Shown here: positions 1 through 5,290 of the stretch, in pieces
How the letters are laid out: the number at the start of each line of letters is the position of its first letter
Numbering within the stretch: the first letter of the stretch is position 1
Origin: an uncultured Olsenella sp.
GTDB lineage: Bacteria > Actinomycetota > Coriobacteriia > Coriobacteriales > Atopobiaceae
DNA: 18,081 bases
Reading direction: 5' to 3'
NCBI GenBank assembly: GCA_900548775.1
Contig: URLM01000037.1
Coordinates: forward strand, 1-18,081
Program-made: the position numbers and the translations under genes
The notes under the pieces: model-generated
Seen by the model: only the letters and a program-made list of their open reading frames with translations
What the model was told of the DNA's origin: nothing
The model's database searches: none

Positions 1-107
1 GCGCGCACGACGTCCGGGGATATCCCCAGGTACCTCCCGCACTCCTGGAGCGAGAGCCACCCGCGCTGCACGCCCTCGGGGCGCGCAGCCAGAACCGCCT
101 TCGCCAT
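1..107 (-). CDS. Excisionase-like HTH protein, N-terminal part only
   Basis: Only the first 35 codons are in the window; the gene continues past the left edge. It starts at ATG (107-105), preceded on the minus strand by a strong GGAGGAGG ribosome binding site. Residues 17-35 (WLSLQECGRYLGISPDVVR) match the start of excisionase/MerR-like winged helices, which read W/YLTxxEAAxYLGxSxxTVYR. Such proteins bind the attachment-site arms and direct excision, or act as small transcription factors. It is the last visible gene of the leftward arm of a putative integrated element whose integrase lies at 3816-5060, so an excisionase role fits the context. The rest of the protein is unseen, so another small DNA-binding protein is possible. 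Confidence 0.6.
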   Translation of the reverse strand, partial: MAKAVLAARPEGVQRGWLSLQECGRYLGISPDVVR

Positions 108-130
108 TGCCTCCTCCTTCGCTTGACTGC

Positions 131-165
131 GCGCGTGGCCGGCCGCCGCCCGATCGGCCACGCGC
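131..165. repeat. Inverted repeat, 11-bp arms
   Basis: GCGCGTGGCCG (131-141) is perfectly complementary to CGGCCACGCGC (155-165) across a 13-nt loop. It lies in the non-coding gap between the excisionase-like gene and the 89-residue gene. There is no T run, so it is not a classic intrinsic terminator. A transcript structure or protein-binding site is possible. Confidence 0.6.
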
Positions 166-187
166 CTCCTTCCCCGGGGCCGCCCGG

Positions 188-261
188 CCCCGCTCCCGCC
201 CCGCCCCGGCGCCACCCGGGCCACGCAGGTCCGAGTCGCATGCCTCCATCCCGGGTGGCGC
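188..261. repeat. G-quadruplex motif and 12-bp inverted repeat
   Basis: GCGCCACCCGGG (209-220) pairs perfectly with CCCGGGTGGCGC (250-261) around a 29-nt loop. Next to it, the minus strand of 188-207 reads GGGG-C-GGGG-C-GGG-AGC-GGGG, a canonical four-tract G-quadruplex motif. Both lie in the same non-coding gap as the 131-165 inverted repeat. The cluster could be an RNA structure, a terminator region or a replication or transfer signal of the element; the sequence does not decide. Confidence 0.5.
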
Positions 262-280
262 CCGGCCGGGGCGGGACCTG

Positions 281-550
281 CTATCGCCCGGTGGGCCAGA
301 CGACGCCCACGGCGTGCTCGGGCACCGACGGGTCGAGCGCCTGCCTGGTGTCGGCCACGCACAGCTCCCGGACGTACATGAAGAAGTCGGGGTTGCCGCG
401 CTGCGCCGCCGCAACGTGCGACGCCTCCTCGCGCATCCTGTCGAGGCCGTCGCAGGTGAGGTACGCCGTGTGGTGCCAGCGCCTGCCGTCAGCGGTCCAG
501 GAGAGCACCCAGCGACACGCCTCGGAGAGCTCCACCGTCCTCCTCGCCAT
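281..550 (-). CDS. Hypothetical protein, 89 aa, element early operon
   Basis: I do not recognise this family. The open frame extends further upstream, but the start is placed at ATG (550-548) because GGGGAGGTGATT, a near-perfect anti-16S match, sits just before it. The product is soluble-looking, with several Trp, His and Tyr residues (a TADGRRWHHTAYL stretch near residues 19-31) and no membrane segment. It lies on the leftward strand with the Cro-like regulator and the excisionase-like gene, so it is probably an early gene of the element. Function is unknown. Confidence 0.6.
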   Translation of the reverse strand: MARRTVELSEACRWVLSWTADGRRWHHTAYLTCDGLDRMREEASHVAAAQRGNPDFFMYVRELCVADTRQALDPSVPEHAVGVVWPTGR

Positions 551-591
551 CGCAATCACCTCCCCGGGGGCTCCCGTCCGCCGCCCGCGGC

Positions 592-681
592 TCATCGGTG
601 CCGTCTGCCCGCGCCGACGGCGATCCCCGCCGCCAGGCAGCAGAGGCTCCACCAGATGAGCGAGAATGTCCACGAGGGCAT
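592..681 (-). CDS. Possible 29-aa membrane peptide
   Basis: A very short frame starts at ATG (681-679) behind an AGGGAGA ribosome binding site and ends at TGA (594-592). The peptide begins MPSWTFSLIWWSLCCLAAGI and ends in a basic GRRHR tail, so it looks like one hydrophobic helix with a cytoplasmic anchor. It would be co-directional with the 89-residue gene downstream. Its start lies only 29 bp from the divergent start at 711, which leaves no room for separate promoters. The call rests on composition and the ribosome binding site alone. Confidence 0.35.
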   Translation of the reverse strand: MPSWTFSLIWWSLCCLAAGIAVGAGRRHR

Positions 682-710
682 GGCCGTCTCCCTTCGATTG
701 GGGCTGATGC

Positions 711-1265
711 ATGATCAAGAGGATTGCGTCCTGGTTCGCCGACCACTCCGTGGAGATCGTCGGCATGGCAATCGGCGTCGGCGGAATCGGCGCGCTCGCG
801 AACGGGTTTGCCGACCTCGGGTACATGTGGCGCGACCACACATTGGCGATGGGGGCGTGGTCCCTCGCATGCCTCCTTGTCGGCGTCGCGATAGGCGACT
901 CCAGGGGAATGTCCCGCTACCTCCGGCACAGGCACGACGAGCGGGTGGCCGCCGAGCGCGCCGAGGAGGACGAACGGGCGAGGAGGGAGGCCGCCGAGGC
1001 CCGCAGGCGCGACGGAGCCAGACGGCGCATGCTCGGGCTCTCCTACTACGACAAGCTCCTGGTCTCCAAGGTCTCGCGGGATGGGTTCCTGGACACCGAG
1101 CGGGGCTGCGACGGGGAGATCGCGTGCGAGCTCCTCCGTGGCATCTCCGACCTCGTCTGCGCCACCGAGGTGCGGGACCGCGTCTGGAGGATCCGCCTCA
1201 CCGACTACGGCAGGTACGCCGTGTCCGTGTCCGGGGACATCCTCGACGAGGCGGCCCGTCCCTAG
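711..1265 (+). CDS. SieB-like two-TM membrane protein, 184 aa
   Basis: The N-terminus has two hydrophobic segments (about residues 13-39 and 45-64). A very charged Glu/Arg/Ala coiled-coil-like linker follows (about 70-106), then a small folded domain (107-184) starting MLGLSYYDKLLV and ending RIRLTDYGRYAVSVSG. Length and order match phage superinfection-exclusion SieB-type proteins, which are inner-membrane proteins that block growth of related phages; the resemblance is architectural and I have no alignment. The start is ATG with only a weak GGGG ribosome binding site 7 nt upstream. The gene runs opposite to the genes on both sides and sits inside the leftward arm, which suggests an inserted cargo gene. 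Its reality is well supported by the membrane segments; the SieB label is tentative. Confidence 0.65.
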   Translation: MIKRIASWFADHSVEIVGMAIGVGGIGALANGFADLGYMWRDHTLAMGAWSLACLLVGVAIGDSRGMSRYLRHRHDERVAAERAEEDERARREAAEARRRDGARRRMLGLSYYDKLLVSKVSRDGFLDTERGCDGEIACELLRGISDLVCATEVRDRVWRIRLTDYGRYAVSVSGDILDEAARP

Positions 1266-1285
1266 GCCCGTCTCTGCCATCGCGG

Positions 1286-1450
1286 TCACCTCCCCAGCAG
1301 GCCCTCGAGGAGCCCGCAGAGGAGCACGCCGCCTATCAACACGGGAACGGGACCCACTGCCGCGACCATCGCGTCGCCGGCGCGGCCGATGGCCTCGCAC
1401 AGCGCCCAGGCCCAGCGCTCGACCGCCCACGGGTGCCACTCGCCGCCCAT
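1286..1450 (-). CDS. Small single-TM protein, 54 aa
   Basis: The start ATG (1450-1448) lies 2 nt after the stop codon of the XRE regulator gene, so translation is probably coupled to it. The protein has a Trp-rich amphipathic N-terminus (EWHPWAVERWAWALCEAIG) and a hydrophobic helix at about residues 32-51 (VGPVPVLIGGVLLCGLLEGL). The stop lies inside a GGGGAGGTGACC sequence that would be an excellent ribosome binding site for an ATG at 1280. The family is not recognised; small membrane proteins of this kind are common in phages and integrative elements. Confidence 0.5.
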   Translation of the reverse strand: MGGEWHPWAVERWAWALCEAIGRAGDAMVAAVGPVPVLIGGVLLCGLLEGLLGR

Positions 1451-1452
1451 GG

Positions 1453-1692
1453 CTACCGCACCGCCCCAACGGCGAGGCCCACGCGCCCGGACAGCACGTC
1501 CAGGGAGCAGCCGAGCGCCTCGGCGAGCTTGAACGCCGTCTCGAGCGACGGGCAGTTAGTCTCCGCCTCGTAGCGCGCGATCGCGTTGAGGCTCACCCCG
1601 CTCTCGCGGGCGAGGTCCTCCTGGCTCCATCCCCTGTCGTTGCGCAGGGCTGCGAGCCTGTTGGAGAAGACCCTCTTGTCAAAACCGGCCAT
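1453..1692 (-). CDS. XRE-family HTH regulator, 79 aa (Cro/Str-like)
   Basis: This is a single helix-turn-helix domain of the lambda-repressor type. Residues 9-60 hold LAALRNDRGWSQEDLARESG and SLNAIARYEAETNCPSLETA, the usual pattern of helices 1-4. The start is placed at ATG (1692-1690), directly after a GGAGGTG ribosome binding site, and not at the longer upstream start. It is the first gene of the leftward arm and is divergent from the XRE gene at 1838. A palindrome, TCAAC-N5-GTTGA (1710-1724), lies between the putative -10 box and the gene and suits autorepression. By position it resembles the Cro- or Str-like member of a genetic switch; the assignment of roles is inference. Confidence 0.8.
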   Translation of the reverse strand: MAGFDKRVFSNRLAALRNDRGWSQEDLARESGVSLNAIARYEAETNCPSLETAFKLAEALGCSLDVLSGRVGLAVGAVR

Positions 1693-1837
1693 ATAGCACC
1701 TCCGAAAGGTCAACTCTACGTTGAACTATTTCAGAGAATATCACTCTGCGATTAATCGTCAAGCATTTTTTGAACTTTAAGTTGAAACTAATCAATTCGA
1801 GTTTTAACATTCGGTTTAAGTTCGAGAGGAGGAGTCG
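1693..1837. promoter_or_regulatory. Divergent promoter and operator region of the switch
   Basis: This AT-rich stretch separates the two divergent XRE genes. For the leftward gene, TTGACG (1762-1757) and TATTCT (1740-1735) form a 16-bp-spaced promoter. For the rightward gene, TTGAAA (1782-1787) and TAACAT (1805-1810) are 17 bp apart. Two palindromes look like operators: TCAAC-TCTAC-GTTGA (1710-1724), near the leftward transcription start, and AACTT-T-AAGTT (1773-1783), overlapping the rightward -35 box. A GTTGAA element recurs in the region. The layout suggests mutual repression by the two XRE proteins. Confidence 0.6.
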
Positions 1838-2188
1838 ATGGAAATACGTCTCAAAGAGCTCCGAAAGAGAAGAGGGCTATCCCAAGACGATATGGCTGAG
1901 AAGCTGGGGATTAAGAAAAGCCGATATGGGACTTGGGAGCGAGGGGAAAGAATGCCCTCTCTTGCCCAGGCCTACGACTGCGCGGTGGTCCTCGACTGCT
2001 CCATCGACGAGATAGCGGGCCACGACCTGCCCCAGGCGTACTCCGACCCCCGCCAGGCCGAGCTCAACCGCTGCTGGGAGTCGAGCACGCCGCAGCGGCA
2101 GGACGCCCTCCTCATGACCGCCCGCGACTTCGCGGCCTCGTCCAGGGAAGGCGCCGAACGTGATGAGCTTCGTGAGGAGGCGGTGTAG
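1838..2188 (+). CDS. XRE-family repressor, 116 aa (Stl/CI-like position)
   Basis: Residues 4-59 form a helix-turn-helix domain (LKELRKRRGLSQDDMAEKLG, then KKSRYGTWERGERMPSLAQA). The C-terminal part (about 66-100) contains ELNRCWESSTPQRQDALLMT, a helical segment often seen after the HTH in small repressors and likely used for dimerisation. A GAGAGGAGGAG ribosome binding site fixes the ATG start. It is first in the rightward arm, which continues to the DUF pair and the integrase. In phage-inducible islands the master repressor and int share a strand, so this is the better candidate for the maintenance repressor. No peptidase domain is present, so release by self-cleavage is unlikely. Confidence 0.8.
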   Translation: MEIRLKELRKRRGLSQDDMAEKLGIKKSRYGTWERGERMPSLAQAYDCAVVLDCSIDEIAGHDLPQAYSDPRQAELNRCWESSTPQRQDALLMTARDFAASSREGAERDELREEAV

Positions 2189-2296
2189 GTGAGCGGAGTG
2201 CCGATGCCGCCAGAGCCCTAGGCGAAGGTCAATTCCTGGGGCCAACAGATGATTCCGCCGAGGGATTCATGTGATGCAGCGCTTAAGGGGGTTGTT

Positions 2297-2836
2297 ATGG
2301 AGTCGGAAGTCTCAGGTGCGCGAGGCAACGACCGCATCGGATGGGAGGACCTGGACGATGACGTCGCAAGTCTCCTGAAGATGCACAAGGATGTGCTTGA
2401 TGGCGTCTACTCCAGAAGGTGGCCGCAACCTGGACAGGGCGAGTCAATAGAACTTATCTCTGACGAGGCTCGGGAGCTCAGGTTCTTCCTGGACATTCAT
2501 GAGGGCAAGCGTTCGAACTCAATGCTCGTCGGGGTCGAGCGCGACCGCAAGTCCACCATGCAGAACAGGATGGCAGATCGTCTGCTGATGAGGATAGATT
2601 GGGCGGACAATCCGGAGACGCTCGTGCACAGGAATCCGGATGGCAGCACGGTCATCGGGAATCACATACACCTAGGGATTGACGGCAACCAGAGGATTCC
2701 GTGGGCCTACCCGTTCGCCGTGCAGGATGTGGTGCCGCTTTCAGATGGCATGAACGTGGCTGCGGTCTTCTGTGCGTTCCAGGATGCGTGTAGCATTACC
2801 GAGAGACTGAGCGTGGTGCAGCTGTTGGGGGTGTGA
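2297..2836 (+). CDS. DUF6978-like protein, 179 aa
   Basis: The protein is soluble. Conserved-looking blocks are FFLDIHEGKR (63-72), NRMADRLLMRIDW (90-102) and a His-rich motif, HRNPDG followed by NHIHL (111-126). This pattern matches what I recall as the DUF6978 family, which has no known function; the match is from memory. The start at 2297 is chosen because GGGGG lies just upstream, although the frame opens at 2249. The stop is 1 nt before the start of the DUF1828 gene, so the two are almost certainly co-translated. The pair sits between a repressor and an integrase, the usual slot for cargo. A toxin-antitoxin or defence role is inference. Confidence 0.65.
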   Translation: MESEVSGARGNDRIGWEDLDDDVASLLKMHKDVLDGVYSRRWPQPGQGESIELISDEARELRFFLDIHEGKRSNSMLVGVERDRKSTMQNRMADRLLMRIDWADNPETLVHRNPDGSTVIGNHIHLGIDGNQRIPWAYPFAVQDVVPLSDGMNVAAVFCAFQDACSITERLSVVQLLGV

Positions 2837-2837
2837 G

Positions 2838-3614
2838 ATGAGGGAGTCTGAGGCGAACGCGATCGTTGACGACTATGCCGGGCTGATCAGGCGTGACATG
2901 GCAGTCACCCGGCAGGGGAACGGCTTCTGCGTCGTCACCCCGATGCTAAACCGCAACAACGATCTCATGAACGTCTACATGGCCGAGGTCCCCGGGCGCG
3001 GCATCGTCGTGAGCGATATGGGGGACACGATTGGCGACCTTGAGCTTTCCGGGTTCAGGATGTCCGACCAGCGCAGGGGAAAGGTCGAGGACGTTGTTGC
3101 CGGATATGGGGTGTCAATCAAGGGCGACGAGCTTTATGTGAGCGGGACGAGGGAAGAGATTGCGGCGCGGATGAACATGCTCATTCAGGCGATGGCATCA
3201 GTCGATGACATGTACGTGCTTTCGCAGGGCGGCGTCAGGCTGCTGTTCGCGGAGGACGTCGGGGCCTGGATGCTTGACCACGACATCTCGGCCGTAGAGG
3301 GGCCATCGTTCACCGGCCGCTCGGGACTCCCACAGAAGTTCGACTACGCCATCGGCAGGAGCAAGAGGAGCCCTGAGCGTCTGATTAAGACCATTAACAA
3401 CCCCAACAGGTCCGGCATCCAGAACGCGCTGTTCGGGTGGGAGGACGTGAGCAAGTCGAGGCAGAACAGCGTCGGATACGTTTTCCTTAACGCAAAGAAC
3501 GCAAAGGGCAGCGCAATTTCCGAGGAGACGCTGGCGGCGTGCAGGAACTACGGCCTCAACCCGATCATGTGGGGCGTCGACGAGGACAAATTCATTTCGG
3601 TCCTCGCGGCCTAG
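2838..3614 (+). CDS. DUF1828/DUF1829 domain protein, 258 aa
   Basis: Two domains are recognisable. An N-terminal DUF1828-type region (about 25-115) has TPMLNRNNDLMNVYM (34-48) and VSDMGDTIGDLELSGF (58-73). A C-terminal DUF1829-type region (about 150-250) has FTGRSGLPQKFDYAIG (158-173), RLIKTINNP (181-189) and FGWEDV (199-204). Both families are uncharacterised. The G-SG-x-x-x-FD pattern loosely recalls PD-(D/E)XK nuclease folds, but I cannot identify a full catalytic set. It follows the DUF6978-like gene after 1 nt. Codon use includes more AGG arginine than the chromosomal genes to the right. Full-length, with no sign of damage. Confidence 0.75.
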   Translation: MRESEANAIVDDYAGLIRRDMAVTRQGNGFCVVTPMLNRNNDLMNVYMAEVPGRGIVVSDMGDTIGDLELSGFRMSDQRRGKVEDVVAGYGVSIKGDELYVSGTREEIAARMNMLIQAMASVDDMYVLSQGGVRLLFAEDVGAWMLDHDISAVEGPSFTGRSGLPQKFDYAIGRSKRSPERLIKTINNPNRSGIQNALFGWEDVSKSRQNSVGYVFLNAKNAKGSAISEETLAACRNYGLNPIMWGVDEDKFISVLAA

Positions 3615-3815
3615 GTCACGATTAGTGGGTCACCCGTGTCCCTATAGTCGGTTTGACGGACATAAAGTGGATTTATTGACCCTATAAGGAGACCTAGGGA
3701 CACACATGTCCCTAGACGGCCCGCCTGATGGCGGAGAGAGAAGAAAACACCCCCGCGTCGAAGCTTGGCGGCGAGGCGCGGGGGCCAGGCAGACCTCAGG
3801 GAAGGAGGGTGCCCG
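3615..3815 (+). promoter_or_regulatory. Integrase leader with repeated GTGTCCCTA sites and hairpins
   Basis: The motif (G/A)TGTCCCTA occurs three times: 3636-3644 (plus strand), 3703-3695 (minus strand) and 3706-3714 (plus strand). The last two form the perfect palindrome CTAGGGACA-CACA-TGTCCCTAG (3694-3715). Downstream are two more hairpins: CCGCC-TGAT-GGCGG (3721-3734), and CCCCCGCG (3750-3757) with CGCGGGGG (3777-3784). A TTGACG hexamer lies at 3653-3658 but has no well-spaced -10 box. Control of int by a DNA-binding protein, or RNA structure in the leader, is plausible. Confidence 0.45.
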
Positions 3816-5060
3816 ATGGCATCATCTCACAAAAGCGGGAGGCCCGTCGGCAGCAAGCGCAGGAGGCCCAACGGCAGGTGGCAGGTGTGCGTCACCCGCG
3901 GGCTCCGCGAGGACGGCTCGCCCAGGACGGTCTACGAGACCGTCGACACCGAGGAGGAGGCGGACGCCAGGCTGGCGGAGCTGGCGGTCGAGCTTGGCTC
4001 CAGGCCGGACCTCGGGCGCGGGGTGACGCTCGCAAGGTGGTGGGAGGTCTACCGCGCCACCAGGGGCGCGAGGCTCGCCCGCGCCACTCTCGACCGCTAC
4101 GCGCTCTCGATGGACAAGGCGTGGGTGCCGGCGATGGGGGAGTGCGACATCTCCATGCTCGACCGCGGCCGCATGCAGGCGGTGGTGCTCGCGGCCCCGA
4201 GCAGGAGCGAGGCCCACGAGAGGGTGAAGGCGCTCTCGGCGGTGCTTACCCAGGCGGTGCGCGACGGCGTGCTGGCGGCGAACCCGCTGCGCGGCGCTGC
4301 CCTGGAGCTGCCGGGGGACGTCGGCGCGGCGGACTCTTCGGGCGTCGACTACGACGAGGACCCGTTCGGCGCGATCGAGGGCACGCGCGACGTGTGGGAC
4401 GCCGGGACGGTGCTGCGCGCCATGCCGCTGCTGCGCGGGGCTCCTCTCGAGGGCTGCTGGCTCTGCATGGTGGGCGCCGGGCTCAGGCGCGAGGAGGCGC
4501 TCGCGCTCAGGTGGAGGGACGTCCGGCGCGTCGACGTGGGCGGCAGGCCCGTGGTCCAGCTTGCCGTGCACGCGGCGCTCACCAAGGCGGACGGTCGCAA
4601 GCGCGCGAAGACGGCGCGCTCCGTGAGGATCGTGGCGGTGAGCGAGCCGATGGCGTCGCGCCTGTGGGAGCTGCGCGGGAGGCCAGAGGAGCCCGTGTGC
4701 GCGGTGTCCCCCAAGACGTGCCCGCGCGCGTGGCGCAAGATGTGGGAGCCGCTCTCCGGGGACCCGCACACCCCGAAGTCCCTCGTGCCGGTGCGCGGGA
4801 GGATGCTCCTCGCGGACCCTCCCATCCCGTACATCCCGCTCTGCCGCATGAGGGCGACGCACGAGACGCTCATGCAGGAGGCGGGCGTCCTGGACTCCGT
4901 CAACGCCGCGACCCACGGCCACTCGCAGAGGGTGTCCTACGAGCACTACCAGAGGCCGGACCTCGACGCCGCCGCCGAGCGCATGGGGCGCCTGCTCCTC
5001 ATCGATGGCGAGGGGGACGGTATGCGATATCCTCCGCCAAGCTCCGCCAACGTGACGTAG
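3816..5060 (+). CDS. int: Tyrosine recombinase/integrase, 414 aa
   Basis: This enzyme would integrate and excise the element by site-specific recombination at a tRNA-Glu 3' end. An N-terminal arm-binding domain (about 1-65, with PNGRWQVCVTRGLREDG) is followed by a SAM-like core-binding domain (about 70-165) and the catalytic domain. Catalytic candidates are Arg224 in GAGLRREEALALRW, Lys265 in AKTARSVRI, Arg346, His369 in HGHS and the nucleophile Tyr378 in YEHYQRP. Box II reads CRMRATHETL instead of the usual HxLRH, so its two histidines are replaced by Cys and Ala. The ATG at 3816 follows AAGGAGG with good spacing; an in-frame TTG at 3765 is less likely. The gene ends 83 bp before the tRNA fragment, the usual place for int next to an attachment site. 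Confidence 0.9.
   Translation: MASSHKSGRPVGSKRRRPNGRWQVCVTRGLREDGSPRTVYETVDTEEEADARLAELAVELGSRPDLGRGVTLARWWEVYRATRGARLARATLDRYALSMDKAWVPAMGECDISMLDRGRMQAVVLAAPSRSEAHERVKALSAVLTQAVRDGVLAANPLRGAALELPGDVGAADSSGVDYDEDPFGAIEGTRDVWDAGTVLRAMPLLRGAPLEGCWLCMVGAGLRREEALALRWRDVRRVDVGGRPVVQLAVHAALTKADGRKRAKTARSVRIVAVSEPMASRLWELRGRPEEPVCAVSPKTCPRAWRKMWEPLSGDPHTPKSLVPVRGRMLLADPPIPYIPLCRMRATHETLMQEAGVLDSVNAATHGHSQRVSYEHYQRPDLDAAAERMGRLLLIDGEGDGMRYPPPSSANVT
5035..5055 (+). repeat. 21-bp direct repeat, copy 1 (end of int)
   Basis: CGCCAAGCTCCGCCAAC followed by GTGA lies at the very 3' end of the integrase gene. It matches 5252-5272 at 20 of 21 positions, on the far side of the tRNA fragment. Confidence 0.75.
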
Positions 5061-5143
5061 GGGAACATGGGTGAGAGTGGACGATAATCTGGCGTGTTTG
5101 AGAGAGAAACAGCAGGTAGAATGGCGTATCTCTCCTGCCATGC

Positions 5144-5193
5144 TTGCCCTCTCAAGGCGGAGATCAGCAGTTCGAATCTGCTACGGGCTACCA
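5144..5193 (+). mobile_element. attR: 3' fragment of tRNA-Glu(CTC)
   Basis: This is the 3' two-thirds of a tRNA. The anticodon stem TTGCC/GGCGG encloses the loop CTCTCAA with anticodon CTC (5151-5153). A 5-nt variable region is followed by T-stem AGCAG/CTGCT with loop TTCGAAT, the acceptor strand ACGGGCT, discriminator A and an encoded CCA. No matching AGCCCGT 5' acceptor strand or D-arm lies upstream, so it is not a complete tRNA gene. An integrase ending 83 bp upstream and a terminator just downstream fit the right attachment site of an element inserted in tRNA-Glu. Homology begins at the anticodon stem, which suggests strand exchange in the anticodon loop. Confidence 0.75.
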
Positions 5194-5201
5194 AGAAACC
5201 G

Positions 5202-5232
5202 CAGGTCATCGGCTATGCCGATGGCCTGTTTT
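5202..5232 (+). terminator. Intrinsic terminator after the tRNA fragment
   Basis: CAGGTCATCGGC (5202-5213) pairs with GCCGATGGCCTG (5217-5228) over a TAT loop, with one G-T pair, and is followed by TTTT. It starts 9 nt after the CCA, as expected for the original terminator of the tRNA-Glu gene left behind on the chromosome side of attR. Confidence 0.8.
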
Positions 5233-5251
5233 CGTGTCTAGAACAAATGTG

Positions 5252-5272
5252 CGCCAAGCTCCGCCAACATGA
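5252..5272 (+). repeat. 21-bp direct repeat, copy 2 (outside attR)
   Basis: CGCCAAGCTCCGCCAAC followed by ATGA matches the last bases of int (5035-5055) at 20 of 21 positions. It is next to a small palindrome, ATGAGCG-CT-CGCTCAT (5269-5284). Confidence 0.7.
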
Positions 5273-5290
5273 GCGCTCGCTCATATGCAG

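Noticed and set aside
489..1280. Long minus-strand frame with an excellent ribosome binding site and ATG at 1280
   Set aside because: Its protein is Pro/Gly/Val/His-rich in the way typical of antisense shadows, and it overlaps the well-formed two-TM gene 711-1265. The ribosome binding site is kept only as a finding.
107..1573. 488-residue plus-strand frame at the left end
   Set aside because: Arg/Pro/Ala-rich throughout, no domains, and overlaps several genes on both strands; a product of high GC.
3706..3815. Possible short peptide starting at ATG 3706 or 3728 before int
   Set aside because: No ribosome binding site, both frames run into Arg/Ala/Gly-rich sequence overlapping int, and the ATG at 3706 is part of the palindrome.
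5098..5193. Complete tRNA gene ending at 5193
   Set aside because: No AGCCCGT to pair with the acceptor 3' strand and no D-loop GG; only the 3' part is tRNA-like.
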